DNA of 64,000 bases from Craspedostauros australis. Its lineage: Eukaryota > Bacillariophyta > Bacillariophyceae > Mastogloiales > Achnanthaceae. Below are positions 20,334-30,414 of the stretch, in pieces. Position 1 is the first letter of the stretch. Every line of letters begins with the position of its first letter. Made by a program: the position numbers and the translations under genes. The notes below the pieces were generated by a model. That model ran no database searches, was not told where the DNA came from, and was given only the letters and a program-made list of their open reading frames with translations. Location of the stretch: positions 1,116,001-1,180,000 of the forward strand of contig JAMXDE010000019.1 of the NCBI GenBank assembly GCA_026770025.1, read 5' to 3'.

Positions 20334-22038
20334 TCAGTTGGCATCCTCCGTTGCTTCCGACGACAAGATCTGCACGTAGCCTGTCTGCCGTTGGAGAAGC
20401 TTGTCATGCAGTGTATCTGTTGCGACTTCGTCTGCGTCGTCCCAATCCTGCTCTGTTGGGAATTGCCGACATCCACATGCCACGGCAATGGTGGCTGACG
20501 TCCCAGTGGAAGAATTCGGTCGCACAGATATCCCATTGATGGCTGTATCTGCCACTTTCCGCACCATCGCGCCCTCATTCGTTGCAAGATCATATTCCCG
20601 CACACATCCGTCCGTACCACCGGCGTACAGCTTGTCGCCGCTGATATCAAATTCGATGCGCTGGTTGGTTGCGCCATTGCAGATTTCGTAGCTCTGAACG
20701 GGACTGCCAGTGTTGCGCAAATCCCATGCCACGATGGCGTTGGAACGACGGCTGGTACTGTACAATAGAGGCTGCTGATTGTTGCTGCCGTTGGAGAATG
20801 ACAGTTGCGTCACTCCCATGCGAGTGCGGGATTGGTACCATTGCGATTTGGCCTTGGAGAAGGACATGAGGATGTCGTCCGCAGCGTCGTTGCTGTTATT
20901 GTCATTGGCGTCGTCGTTTTCGCTGTCGTCGTTATCGGCATCGTCATCTGCGGGTGCCTTCCATTTGCGCTTGCGTTTGCGTTTGCCATGCGACTTGCCA
21001 TGGCCGACCAAACACGTGGAAGCAGACCTGGGCCCGTCATGATTGTACAGCACCATGGAACCGACCTCCGATCGCGTCGCTCGATCGTCATACAAGTAGA
21101 TGGAGCCTGGCGAATATGTTCCAACTGCCAGCAAATTAGGCGACAGCGACGACGATGACAGCGACGGAACGGCCATGGCGCTCACAATCCCCTTCTGACC
21201 ATCCTTGGATTTGCGCGTTTTGCCCAATCGCACGCAGGTGGATGTCCGTCCAGGACGCGACAGATCAAACAGATGGAGCATGCGATCCGAACGAAATCCT
21301 CCTGTCCAAAGATGCTGGGCCGTGGGTGAGAAGCATATCACGGACGGTGATTCCATCTCATCCAACCCGTTGTACGGACGGTACGTGGCACGGATTCCGC
21401 CGTTGTAGGCATCCCAAAGATGCACTGGTTGATCCCTGCATTGATGGTTCGGAAACGTTGGTACAGAATGATGCCGCATGCCGCGGTATGGTGTGATGTG
21501 GAACGACGCGATGTGTGAAAAAGGAAGCGAAATGATGTGTATCCATGAGGGAAGGATGAGAGAGTGAGCGAAAGCAAGTCGTAACCACCTTCCATTCCAT
21601 TTCTAATTCGTGTTCAACCATTGCCCAAATACCACATCACGCAGCACCACACAGCACCACACAGCACCACAATACGACAACAAACCACTTCACTCACCGA
21701 CTCGACGACACGAAACAGCACGTCGCAGGATTGCTCGAATCCATGAATGGATACCACTGATACGAACGAACGGTATCGCCACCGTTGCATTTCAAGACGG
21801 GTTGCCAGACGGAGGCCGCAGCAGCGCCATCGTCTGGCTGTTGCTGGTTTGATGGCGCCTCTGCAATCAAGTGCAATTCCTTTTCCACGGTCGTGAGGAT
21901 GCACAGCCCATCGGGGGAGTACGAGCATCCCTGTGGATACAACCCTTTCGCTGTGCGGATGGTTGAGCCGTGGTTGACATGACTGGGACCATTGCTGATG
22001 CTTGCTGGTTTGTCGCTGACTACTTCTGCGAGTACCAT
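20334..22038 (-). CDS. WRAP53/TCAB1-like WD40 protein, two exons
   Basis: Exons complement(join(20334..21435,21698..22038)) give about 480 residues. The exon 1 end SYQWYPFMDSSNP...FVSSSR joins exon 2 DQPVHLWDAYNGGIRATY; the donor GTGAGT and acceptor TGCAG split the Arg codon. The order of blocks is that of WRAP53: PQGCSYSPDGLCILT, a short Trp/Tyr-rich blade, IHLWDA-type motif, YNGLDE, CFSPTAQHLWTGGF, FDLSRPGR, GIVSAMAV, AWDLRNTG, TNQRIEFDISGDKLYAGGTDG, NGISVRP. In animals WRAP53 binds the CAB box of small Cajal-body RNAs and telomerase RNA, delivering them to Cajal bodies. An unusual basic-then-acidic insert (KRKRKRKWKAP followed by Asp/Asn repeats) interrupts a blade. The start at 22038 is the first ATG that gives a sensible N-terminus. 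Confidence 0.85.
21436..21697 (-). other. Intron of the WRAP53-like gene
   Basis: A 262-bp GT-AG intron (GTGAGTG at the donor, AATGCAG at the acceptor) that splits one Arg codon. It is needed to join two frames that together match the WD40 family. Confidence 0.8.
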
Positions 22039-22895
22039 GCTGCCCAAGGAATGCGTGGAGTGATCAATGTGTGAACTCTTTCCTCTTGCCTTTGGTGGAC
22101 GAAGATAGTATAGTGGTAGCCCAACAAGTGGCACCAGCCGGGAAGGCTCCGTTGTGCGGAGACGCAATCTTTGTTCTTCGCTGTGGTGGGGTTTGTGATG
22201 GTGGGGAAATCGCCTGGTGGGAGAAGTGGAGTGATGTATGTGTCGACACCTTCGACTGCTCCACTCCTCACAGAGTCTTCTTGCGTGACTAGACCTTGTG
22301 GTCGACAATCGCTGCGGACAGAGAGGTTGAGGTACTCCGTGTGCCCTGAGTTGTGCCAGAGTTCATTAGCGTGCTTCAGTGGTGTCACAGTTGTTCTAAT
22401 TTTGTCATTCCTTCTCCTTTTGCTGACGAACAACAAAGAAAACACCATTTTGCACTATCCGCGCTGTCATCGACCTACACATCGTGCGGAACAAATCCAA
22501 AACCGTACAAGTTGATAAATCATCCTACAACCGCCCTCGGCACATTCGTTAGCACGCTGTTGACAGCCACAACAACCACAACCACAACAACCACAACAAC
22601 ATCGTGTCATGTTGGTCGGCGTGTCCCAGATCCAAATACTCCTGCACCAAAAAACGGAACAAAGTGCCAACCTTGACGCCACCAATCCAAACATGAAATG
22701 TGTTCTCCACAACGTGGCCAACCATGATACAGGAAACTGCACAATCTGCCTGTCCGGCGTGCAACTGGTGACGCGGGATCAATTTCGCACATACATCCCT
22801 GCCCGGTGCTGACAGAGGACAAGCACACATCACAACCACATCACAAGTGCCCTCGTTCCCTCTCTCGCACACCCTCACACTCACACTCAATCACC
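22039..22895. other. Intergenic region with an ACAACC-type repeat
   Basis: Upstream of the WRAP53-like gene. An imperfect CAACAACCACAACC repeat lies at about 22568-22603. No gene was found. Confidence 0.45.
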
Positions 22896-23763
22896 ATGGC
22901 CATACAAATACGTGACGAGCAGATGGAAGAAGACGAGACCACCATTCCAGATACCAAGCCACCATCGTTGACAGATGGAACTTGGACGACGACCATGCCT
23001 TCGGGTTGGTTCGATGTGCAGCCACCGCTGAGCGCTCGGCAATGAACAAGAACCATCTGCTCACCAAGTGGAGATGATGCCATTCGAAGCTATCATCTGA
23101 TACTCGGCATCACTGAGACCCGATCATTCAATCGAAATCATCCGATTCATTCAATGCCATCTTTTCCGAGGCCGATGCTGCAGCGGCTCGTGAACTCTGG
23201 CAAGGCGACGACCGAATCCCATCGCGTGCAAATTTGATAGCGCCGGGATTTGAGCAACGGCATCCGCTATTGGATGTTCGTCGCACTGCAATCCGTCAAC
23301 ATGAGAGTGTCACTGTGGTGCAGCGAAAAACAACGGCAGCGTCAGCATTAGCCGCAACAGCCGCAAAGGCAATAGCACAATTATCACCAACGGCAGCGCC
23401 ACCTGCAACAGCAACAAGCACCAGAAGAATTTTCGAAGTGTGCAGAAAGGAAATCATTGAAAACTACTCGACACAATTGCGTGATGGTAAAATGGTAAGC
23501 AGGCTTCGGTGACAATGATTGCTGGCAATGGTCAGCGTGAAGAGAAGAGCAGGGGAGCCAAAATCGCGAAAGCAGAGCACGGCCGCCTGCATTCACCGAG
23601 CAATCTCAGCAGGGGATGCCCAGTTGGGCCGAAGATGCCGTCGCTGACATTTCCGAGTTTTGGGGGCACCACGTCCGCCAACCGCAATTGGCCGTCAGTT
23701 GTGGTGTTGATTTCGAGCCGTCTCTAGCGGCGCTGAAAATCATTGCATTCGTCGTCGGTTGCT
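22896..23763 (+). CDS. Unresolved multi-exon hypothetical protein
   Basis: An ATG in a favourable context at 22896 opens a short frame (MAIQIRDEQMEEDETTIPD...) that stops at 23043. A second frame, open from about 23117 to 23514, encodes NAIFSEADAAAARELW, an Ala-rich helix and FEVCRKEIIENYSTQL, with a strong donor-like GTAAGC at 23494. A third frame ending at 23763 encodes SWAEDAVADISEFWGHHV and SCGVDFEPSLAALKIIAF. The compositions suggest three exons of one protein. A possible second intron runs from 23494 to an AGCAG near 23550 and keeps the frame; the first junction is uncertain. The family is not recognised, and the 3' end may extend beyond 23763. Confidence 0.3.
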
Positions 23764-25267
23764 GACCGATGGAAGATTTTACACTGGGTGTGGCATCCCG
23801 ACCATGACGAGGGGGAAAGATAACTCCATACACAGACGTGCGTTCATGCTCCGGTGCATTCACACTATCTCATTGTTGTTCATGTTCGTGTGCACATGTT
23901 GGTGTATTCATCGTACACTTTTTGGATCCATACAATCGCCATGACCAAGCAACATCTTGCGATTGGCGCCAAAACGATCATTTTGTCGCCATACATCTCG
24001 GAATGGCTTCCGGTAACTCCCGCAAGTCAGCAACGATCAGTCGTGATCACCCTCAGGATCAAGCAGTTCAGCGATCTGCGCCAGCTCCGAAGGTTGCATG
24101 GTGGCAATGACAGTGGCAGTGGCAATTTCGACGCAAAGATCGCGATACGTGAGTTCTCGTTGGAAGACTGCTCTGTTGGTGCATTGTTCTTCAGCATGTT
24201 ATGTGGCTGCACCAGACGGCTACGGTAGTGAATGCGGTACCGGCACAGCAAGAACAGTTGCAGGGTCTCATATTACATGTGCGTCGATGCGATAACCACG
24301 GTGGTGGCGAATTGGAGCGCGATTTCAACCCTTGATGTAGTTCGTGCAACTGTGGATGGGAATCATGGCCTGCAATTTCCTCTCCGGATACGTTGCTCGC
24401 CGTTCCTCACCGTTTACCTCATGAATTCCACTGCCCGTATGTTGCACCGCGAAGATTCGCCCGCCTTTCCGGTTAATCACGTGCAGAGCTTTGCGACTTC
24501 CTATCACGCGGGCACAATAGAGATCAGATTGCAGGCATTCGCATATCAGCCACGATAAGCGCAACCTGGGATGATTCGCTTGGCTGGCGGAAGGGATGCA
24601 TGGAATTGATCACGGTCGGGGAGCAACTTGCTCCGCACAGAGCAGTACGAGTATACTGGTAGCTCATACGCCTACATTCCCCTACAAATGCGAGCATTCG
24701 GGACCTCTTGCTACGGGGTTGAAACCTCAGGTCACACTTCTTCCAAAAGGATTGACGCAACCCAAGGCATGCCGGATCCATGGCAGCGACCTCAAGGAGG
24801 CTCCAACCAGCTTCACATTTTGCAACGGCTGTGCCGACCCCATGAAATGGAGCCGAGTTGGAACGTGCACCTGGCGAACAGACCCGTGCATACTTTGAGT
24901 ACTACAAGTCTGGCGCAAAGGACCAGCGATGCTTCTGAATGCGCAAGAACACAAACTGGAATCATGATGCGGATGATCCAGACGAGCTGGGCGAGGCAGC
25001 CAATCATTCTCTCTTCTAGTACCATCTACCGCATGGTGCCTCCGAATACACTGCCGAATCAGGTCTGCGTCCTGCGAGATGTAAGTGGTTGGGTTCACTG
25101 GCATGGTCGTTGGCGACTGCAATGGCAGCTTGGTTTTCCCCATTGTCTGTGCTTCGATACCGTCTGTCATATTTCTCGAGTATACACGCCTATTGTTATG
25201 CTGCTGGTGAGCTGGACTGCCCCATGCTTCGTCGGTTGGACCACTGAGGCCACCATCGCCTGTCACC
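23764..25267. other. Region with weak coding signals on the plus strand
   Basis: Several plus-strand frames (for example about 23942-24228 and 24232-24558) have somewhat protein-like composition and could be further exons of the gene upstream. No recognisable domain or clear splice pair was found, so they are not called. Confidence 0.3.
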
Positions 25268-26602
25268 CTAATCCTCACTATTGCTGTCATCCGAATTCTC
25301 TTGTACATTCCACTCAAACCCAATCGCTGTAAGGGTGTCGATGCGCTGTTGGCACAAGTTCGACTTCGACCCCTTTCGAAACAGGCGGTGCTGTCTGCGT
25401 TGGCACTTGGCCCAGACCCCTAGCGACCAATTCCCACCATAACGCGACGGGATCTTGCCATGCCCGTGCATAGACACGAACTCCTGGAGCTGGTGCAGGT
25501 GAGACTCCCAAGACGCCTCATGGGCATCCCACACGAACCCATGCTCACTCAGCATGCGGTGCCTCTCGTCGGTCAACGAACTTTTTTCACCGCGCATCTT
25601 GAGCTTGAACTGGCGTCGCTGTCGCTTCACCCAGTGAGCTAGCTGTGAGTTTTCTTTATCGAGGAGTGGGACCAAGCAATGCCCGCGCTGCTTCTTGAAA
25701 CGGATGAGATCTCGGAATCTTGCCATCCACTTCTCAGCATGCGAGTTTCGCGATGCCTTCTTGTTTCTACGCTTCTTCGGCGTCATCGGTCGTGCACGTT
25801 CCATGCCATCCGTGCTGTCGATCTCGCCGTGGAGTCTTGGGGGGTTGCTCTCAACATCGATGCGCACGTCGATGCCTAAGTCGGAGTCCGCACGAGATGA
25901 AGTGTCGGCTGCCATGACGTGGCAAGGGTCAGAGAGAGTAGGAACATCTGAAGGAAAGGACGAAGTATCAGTGTCACTCACAGGAGTGTGTAACTTGGCG
26001 CGACTGCGCGTGTACAACGCTGCGCCCGTCGCATGATCGTCGCGCGAGTTTTCGCTGACGCACCCATCCTCAGGCTGTGCAAAGATGCCAAAGTTCGTGC
26101 CGCCAGGAGTGAGCTCTATTTGCGATGAGCTTGGGATACTTGGCGCCGTCAGTAATGCCCTTGGCGTTCGTATGGCAGTCGGGCGAAGCAATTCGAGCGG
26201 CATTGTGCTTGCTGAGTGTATCGTCGTTGGCTGTGGGTCACGGTGCTGCTCCAGACTCGTGTTTTCGTCCTGGTGCCACCACTCCTCCTGCTCCTCTCCA
26301 TGTGGATGGGCGAGCCAATGACAATCACCATGAGTACTGTATTCGTAGCTGGTCACGGGAGCTGTTATCGGCACACCCTTCAAGCCGCCCTCCGCAAGAA
26401 AGGGTAGATTCGGCATCCGCGGCGAATCTGACGTATAAGCACTCGTGCGTGCGCCGAGACGCTGGCCTAAGTTCCCACCAAGTATGGTGGCGAAGACGCC
26501 ATCATCGTCATCGAAGAGGGTGCAATCATGGTCGGGCAGGGAAAATGCACGGCGGCCACCGCTGCTCCTATCTCCGTTGACAACACCGCTGATGGCTGAC
26601 AT
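25268..26602 (-). CDS. Helicase-associated (HA) domain protein
   Basis: A single exon of 444 residues. The first ~280 residues are polar and variable. A basic stretch (PKKRRNKKASR) precedes two tandem HA domains. The first (about 290-365) contains WMARFRDLIRFKKQRGHCLVP, LAHWVKRQRRQFK, LTDERHRMLSEHGFVWD. The second (about 366-433) contains LQEFVSMHGHGKIPSRY, LGVWAKCQRRQHRLF, RIDTLTAIGFEW. This is the usual W...F...GHxxVP...LxxWVxxQR...R...LxxxGFxW pattern. Diatoms carry many proteins with HA domains but no helicase core, as here. HA domains are thought to bind nucleic acid, so a DNA- or RNA-binding role is likely but not shown. The acidic C-terminal tail is DDSNSED. Confidence 0.85.
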   Translation of the reverse strand: MSAISGVVNGDRSSGGRRAFSLPDHDCTLFDDDDGVFATILGGNLGQRLGARTSAYTSDSPRMPNLPFLAEGGLKGVPITAPVTSYEYSTHGDCHWLAHPHGEEQEEWWHQDENTSLEQHRDPQPTTIHSASTMPLELLRPTAIRTPRALLTAPSIPSSSQIELTPGGTNFGIFAQPEDGCVSENSRDDHATGAALYTRSRAKLHTPVSDTDTSSFPSDVPTLSDPCHVMAADTSSRADSDLGIDVRIDVESNPPRLHGEIDSTDGMERARPMTPKKRRNKKASRNSHAEKWMARFRDLIRFKKQRGHCLVPLLDKENSQLAHWVKRQRRQFKLKMRGEKSSLTDERHRMLSEHGFVWDAHEASWESHLHQLQEFVSMHGHGKIPSRYGGNWSLGVWAKCQRRQHRLFRKGSKSNLCQQRIDTLTAIGFEWNVQENSDDSNSED

Positions 26603-28323
26603 GATATTGGTGAAGATGACAATCGAAATCGATCAAGTCAAATGCGAAAACGCACAGCCAACCCCAAGCAAGGCACAGCGGATGATGTGGGCGCAACGTG
26701 GACCAAGGCAACTCGGATGAGCTTCACCAGTGGACCGGGGATGGAGCAAAGGGGCGAGTGCACGCACTGGTCAGTGTTAAATGTACTGTGCTTGTTCTGA
26801 ACTGTGATCGTGTCTTGTGCTTTGCGATGTGGAGTGGTGTCTTGTAGAGTAGATTATGGTGTTGTTGTGAGTGCGAACTTTTGCGTCAGGTGTGCTGGTG
26901 TGCTGGTGTGCTGCTGTGGAAGTCAGTGTCTTTGTTGCTCTGATCCAACTCCTCCCATGAAGATCTCAAAACTACAAAACTCAACAGCGGCAAACGGCTT
27001 GACCATTGTGGAGGTTTACCACGCAAACACCAAAGAGTGAAGGAGACAACCAGCGCTTCCTCTTCCGATCATTTCTCTGCGTTGCTGGTTTGGCTGGCGT
27101 CAGAATGCTGGCATCACTGGCAGAAGTTCTCTCTTTCGCGTAGATTCACGTACAACAACTACCATCTAGGGACTCGATTGTTTCCTGTCGTCTCAGCTGC
27201 TGCGCTGTGTGATGTACTGAAGATAAGTCACGAGTGAGACGCGCCATGCACCAACGCAGTCCTCCTTTACACACACAACTCCAATGACACAAAGCGCTGC
27301 TCCAGCACATCTCCAAAGTACTCTGCAGTACGCCAAGTACTCAACTCCAGAGAAAGAGAGAGAAAGAGAGAGACAGAGAGAGTCTTTGCCAGTATAATAG
27401 ATTCACTTCAGAGAGTATCGCACCAAAAGCACACACTTCAGGGAATCACACTAACAAAACAGAGCATAGTGGTTTGTCGTAAGTGCCACAGATCGTACTC
27501 TGCTCATACAATTATCGTACTCAACTCATACAATTATCGTACTCAACTCAACTCGATTCTCCTCCACTCTATTTCACTTTGAGCGACGAACAGGTGGATC
27601 CGCATGCACGAATCTCTCTCTCTCTGTCGTTGGGAGACCGCCTTGTCAGAGTCCAAGTGAAGAACATTCACGAACCCCCGCTGCCGCTTTCGTGTGGCTT
27701 GTCATGGTTTGCCCGCACCGAATAGTGTGGTAGAGTGTTATTCTGTGCTGCATTTGTTGCGCCCTCTTCGGTATCGTTGAGATCACATTTCCTGTGGTTG
27801 GCGCAGCCACCGTTTTTCGGGGCAGTGTGGTGACGAAATGGACGGCAAAGGAATCAAAAAGATCGCGTTGATGCTGATGCAGCCTCACCGCTACTCGGCG
27901 AAATACAAACAACATGGACAAGGTCAGGTCGTCCAGTCCGATCTGTTCCATGTCTGTACCACAGACTACGTACTATGAGCGTCGCACACGACGAGCTGCT
28001 CGGCCAGTAAATACACTTCCGTACAAGCTGCCTCGTGTGCTTGCCTTCGATGTGATGTGATGTGTTGTCGAACCCCAATCTTGGGTTGGGTACGATCTAC
28101 TCGCATCAAGCACAGTGTTGTCCTCCGTATTCTCGATGACTGTGATCTTGCTCTATTTTGCCGTTATTTTCGATATGGTACTACCAATGTGGTATCTTTA
28201 TGCCGCACCCCGACAGCGCAGACCATGGCGTGGATGGGGATACTCTGCGAACTATTATACTCGAGAGTACGATCTACACGTATTCTACTCACACCACTCT
28301 ACTCTTGTTGCAGCCATTTCGAA
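26603..28323. other. Intergenic region with simple repeats
   Basis: No gene is supported in this 1.7 kb. It contains a GA-rich microsatellite (about 27349-27382) and the exact tandem repeat listed separately. Confidence 0.45.
27504..27547. repeat. Two perfect tandem copies of a 22-bp unit
   Basis: The unit begins TCATACAATTATCG and ends ACTCAAC; copies at 27504-27525 and 27526-27547 are identical. Confidence 0.95.
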
Positions 28324-29592
28324 TCAGTTGTGGGTAGCCTCAATCAAGATCGTGCAGGAGCCTTGGCTGGGGATCAGCAGTTCAGCGACTCCCCACATGA
28401 TCACCCCAGCATTGAAGAGCATGTGGAACCAAGCGTTGTGATTGATGATCATGGGATCGGTCGGGAGCGGGCAATCTCGGAAGCAGTCCTCGTATCCACC
28501 AGCACCGCACGTTGCGGAAAGCGCACCTTGGATAACACCACCGATCAGCATCACAGACAGAGCGAGCGATTTCAGAATGAGGATTCGACGTACGGGCTCA
28601 ACGCCAACGCGATGCTGTTGCTGCGCTTGTGGTAACAGCGTCGGAGTGTCACCATGCTGTTCTGCGTTGCCTTGATTCGCTGCCTCCAGATGCTCGGGGA
28701 TTTCTGGCACGGACACCGACGTCGAGGGTGCCAACGATTCCTCCGTGCTCACAGCATCCAGGTGCATGATCTCGGCGTACTTTCGCAGTCGGAGCGCTTG
28801 CGACGCGTAAACGACGAGAGCCCACAGGGAGACCGCGCCATTGAAAACGACACCCAGCATGATCAAGGAGGGGATCGCCCCCATCGCGACCAGCAGCGCA
28901 ACTGTCCAAGCAGCGATCGCTTTCGTGGTCATGTCATAGTTCTGCGGGTCGGTCCTGGACGGGAAGGTGATGGAGATCATGACTATCGCCAAGATGGATG
29001 AGTAGACTACGCTGGAGCCGACGGTCATCACCTGGAACAGAATTTCCAGATCATCCTCAGTGCTGGTTATCACCTGATGTCCAACACCGGCAGTGGCGAA
29101 TGTGAAAGCCATGAAAAAGAAAACCGCCGCCATGAATGGACGCGGCGAGGGTTTGGCGGATGGTGGTGGTGGTGGTGTCGGCCCGGAATGCCGCTGCCGA
29201 CGGTGCAGCTGCCACAGCAACAGCGCGAATAGAAGCGAAGTTGTAGCGACCGCATAGTTCGTCGCATATGTCCACTGCAGGTTGTCCACGTTCGTCGTCT
29301 CATCGAACGGAATGATGCTCGTGTCGCATCCGGCATCGAGGAAGTCGAAGTCGTACAGATGGCGCTGCGCAATTCGAGCTTGCGGTACCGATTGAGATGG
29401 CAGTCCAGTTGTCGATGTTGATAATGATGTTGACGACGATGGCGAGGAGGCGTAGAGTGAGGGGGCGCGCGGACCATCAAATCTTGCGATCGCGGCCGTC
29501 ACCATTCTCGTTGCTCCCATCATGGCGGTCACGATGCAGTTCGGGATGAGAAGGCCTTGCCCCCAACCATTCATCAAGCTCAGCGCTGCCAT
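28324..29592 (-). CDS. Multi-pass membrane protein, unknown family
   Basis: A single exon of 422 residues starting MAALSLMNGWGQGLLIPN. About seven hydrophobic segments are visible: the N-terminus; NYAVATTSLLFALLLWQL; FMAAVFFFMAFTFATAGVGH; SSVVYSSILAIVMISITF; WTVALLVAMGAIPSLIML with GVVFNGAVSLWALVVYA; SLALSVMLIGGVIQGAL; and WFHMLFNAGVIMWGVAELL. A Pro-rich loop (PTPPPPPSAKPSPRP) follows the second segment and a polar loop lies before the sixth. Two Cys in TCGAGGYEDCFRDC precede the last segment, together with NHNAWFHML. The GH in the third segment and NHN-x3-H before the last resemble bacterial seven-helix DUF6962-type proteins, a weak comparison from memory. The frame is open upstream but those residues are not protein-like. 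Confidence 0.6.
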   Translation of the reverse strand: MAALSLMNGWGQGLLIPNCIVTAMMGATRMVTAAIARFDGPRAPSLYASSPSSSTSLSTSTTGLPSQSVPQARIAQRHLYDFDFLDAGCDTSIIPFDETTNVDNLQWTYATNYAVATTSLLFALLLWQLHRRQRHSGPTPPPPPSAKPSPRPFMAAVFFFMAFTFATAGVGHQVITSTEDDLEILFQVMTVGSSVVYSSILAIVMISITFPSRTDPQNYDMTTKAIAAWTVALLVAMGAIPSLIMLGVVFNGAVSLWALVVYASQALRLRKYAEIMHLDAVSTEESLAPSTSVSVPEIPEHLEAANQGNAEQHGDTPTLLPQAQQQHRVGVEPVRRILILKSLALSVMLIGGVIQGALSATCGAGGYEDCFRDCPLPTDPMIINHNAWFHMLFNAGVIMWGVAELLIPSQGSCTILIEATHN

Positions 29593-30414
29593 CTGATGTC
29601 CCAGGAATTGAAGATGTATGGTGATACAACAGAGCAGAACAGAGAAGAGTGGTGTGGGCGTTGGTTCAGTGTATCTGCAGGGTACCAGGTATTCGGAGCA
29701 TGGGCGGTCGTACTCATACGTGGGTATGGGGATGTTGTTGTCGATGTTGGTGTGTTGTGTGGTGCTGGTTCTGCCTTGCACACCATCGTGCCATTTTGCG
29801 TGGTGGTTGTCTTTCTTGTGGGGCTTGTTGGTCTGTGTCATCTTGTGTCGATGTTCTGTCCGTTTTCTCCAATTGTCTTCCGAGTCCAAGTAGACCAATC
29901 CGCATCGTTCGCAGTTTCAATCACGATGATAAAAACATGCGGCAACCAAACGCGAAGTGCAACCTTCTCTGTGTTTCTTGTGGTAATGCATACTTGAAGG
30001 GCATTGTGGTAGCGTAGGTTATGGTAATTTACAGATACAAAGTTATTAATTTGATTCACAACGCGCAACGTGAGTGCCAATTGGTCTTGCGACCTTTGTT
30101 CACGTTGTGTAAACTCGCAGTTGTTGACATGGTGGGGAGCGTGAAAAAGGAGCTGCTGGGAAAGCAACAAGGACGAGACCGCCATGTTCTGCCTTGTTCT
30201 GCCACGTTCCGCTATGATCAAACCATCCACGCACTCGAAGGCGAAGTGACGCTGCATCCTCGCACTCTGTGGAGGCGGTCTGGACAGGCGATGCCAACAC
30301 ACGTGAGAGAGAGATTCCTACAATGACCTTGCCATTCCGACCGTGAACAGACGAGAAGCAGCAACCGACACAACACTTCGACATCCCCCGCACCACACCA
30401 ACGCCACATCAAAC
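29593..30414. other. Intergenic region upstream of P3
   Basis: Non-coding stretch between the divergent membrane-protein gene and P3. The P3 frame stays open 24 codons upstream of 30415, but only from a GTG. No promoter motif was recognised. Confidence 0.45.

Noticed and set aside
22098-22150. tRNA-like A-box (GATAGTATAGTGGTAG) upstream of the WRAP53-like gene
   Set aside because: No matching T-loop (GGTTCAAATCC type) or acceptor stem follows at the right distance.
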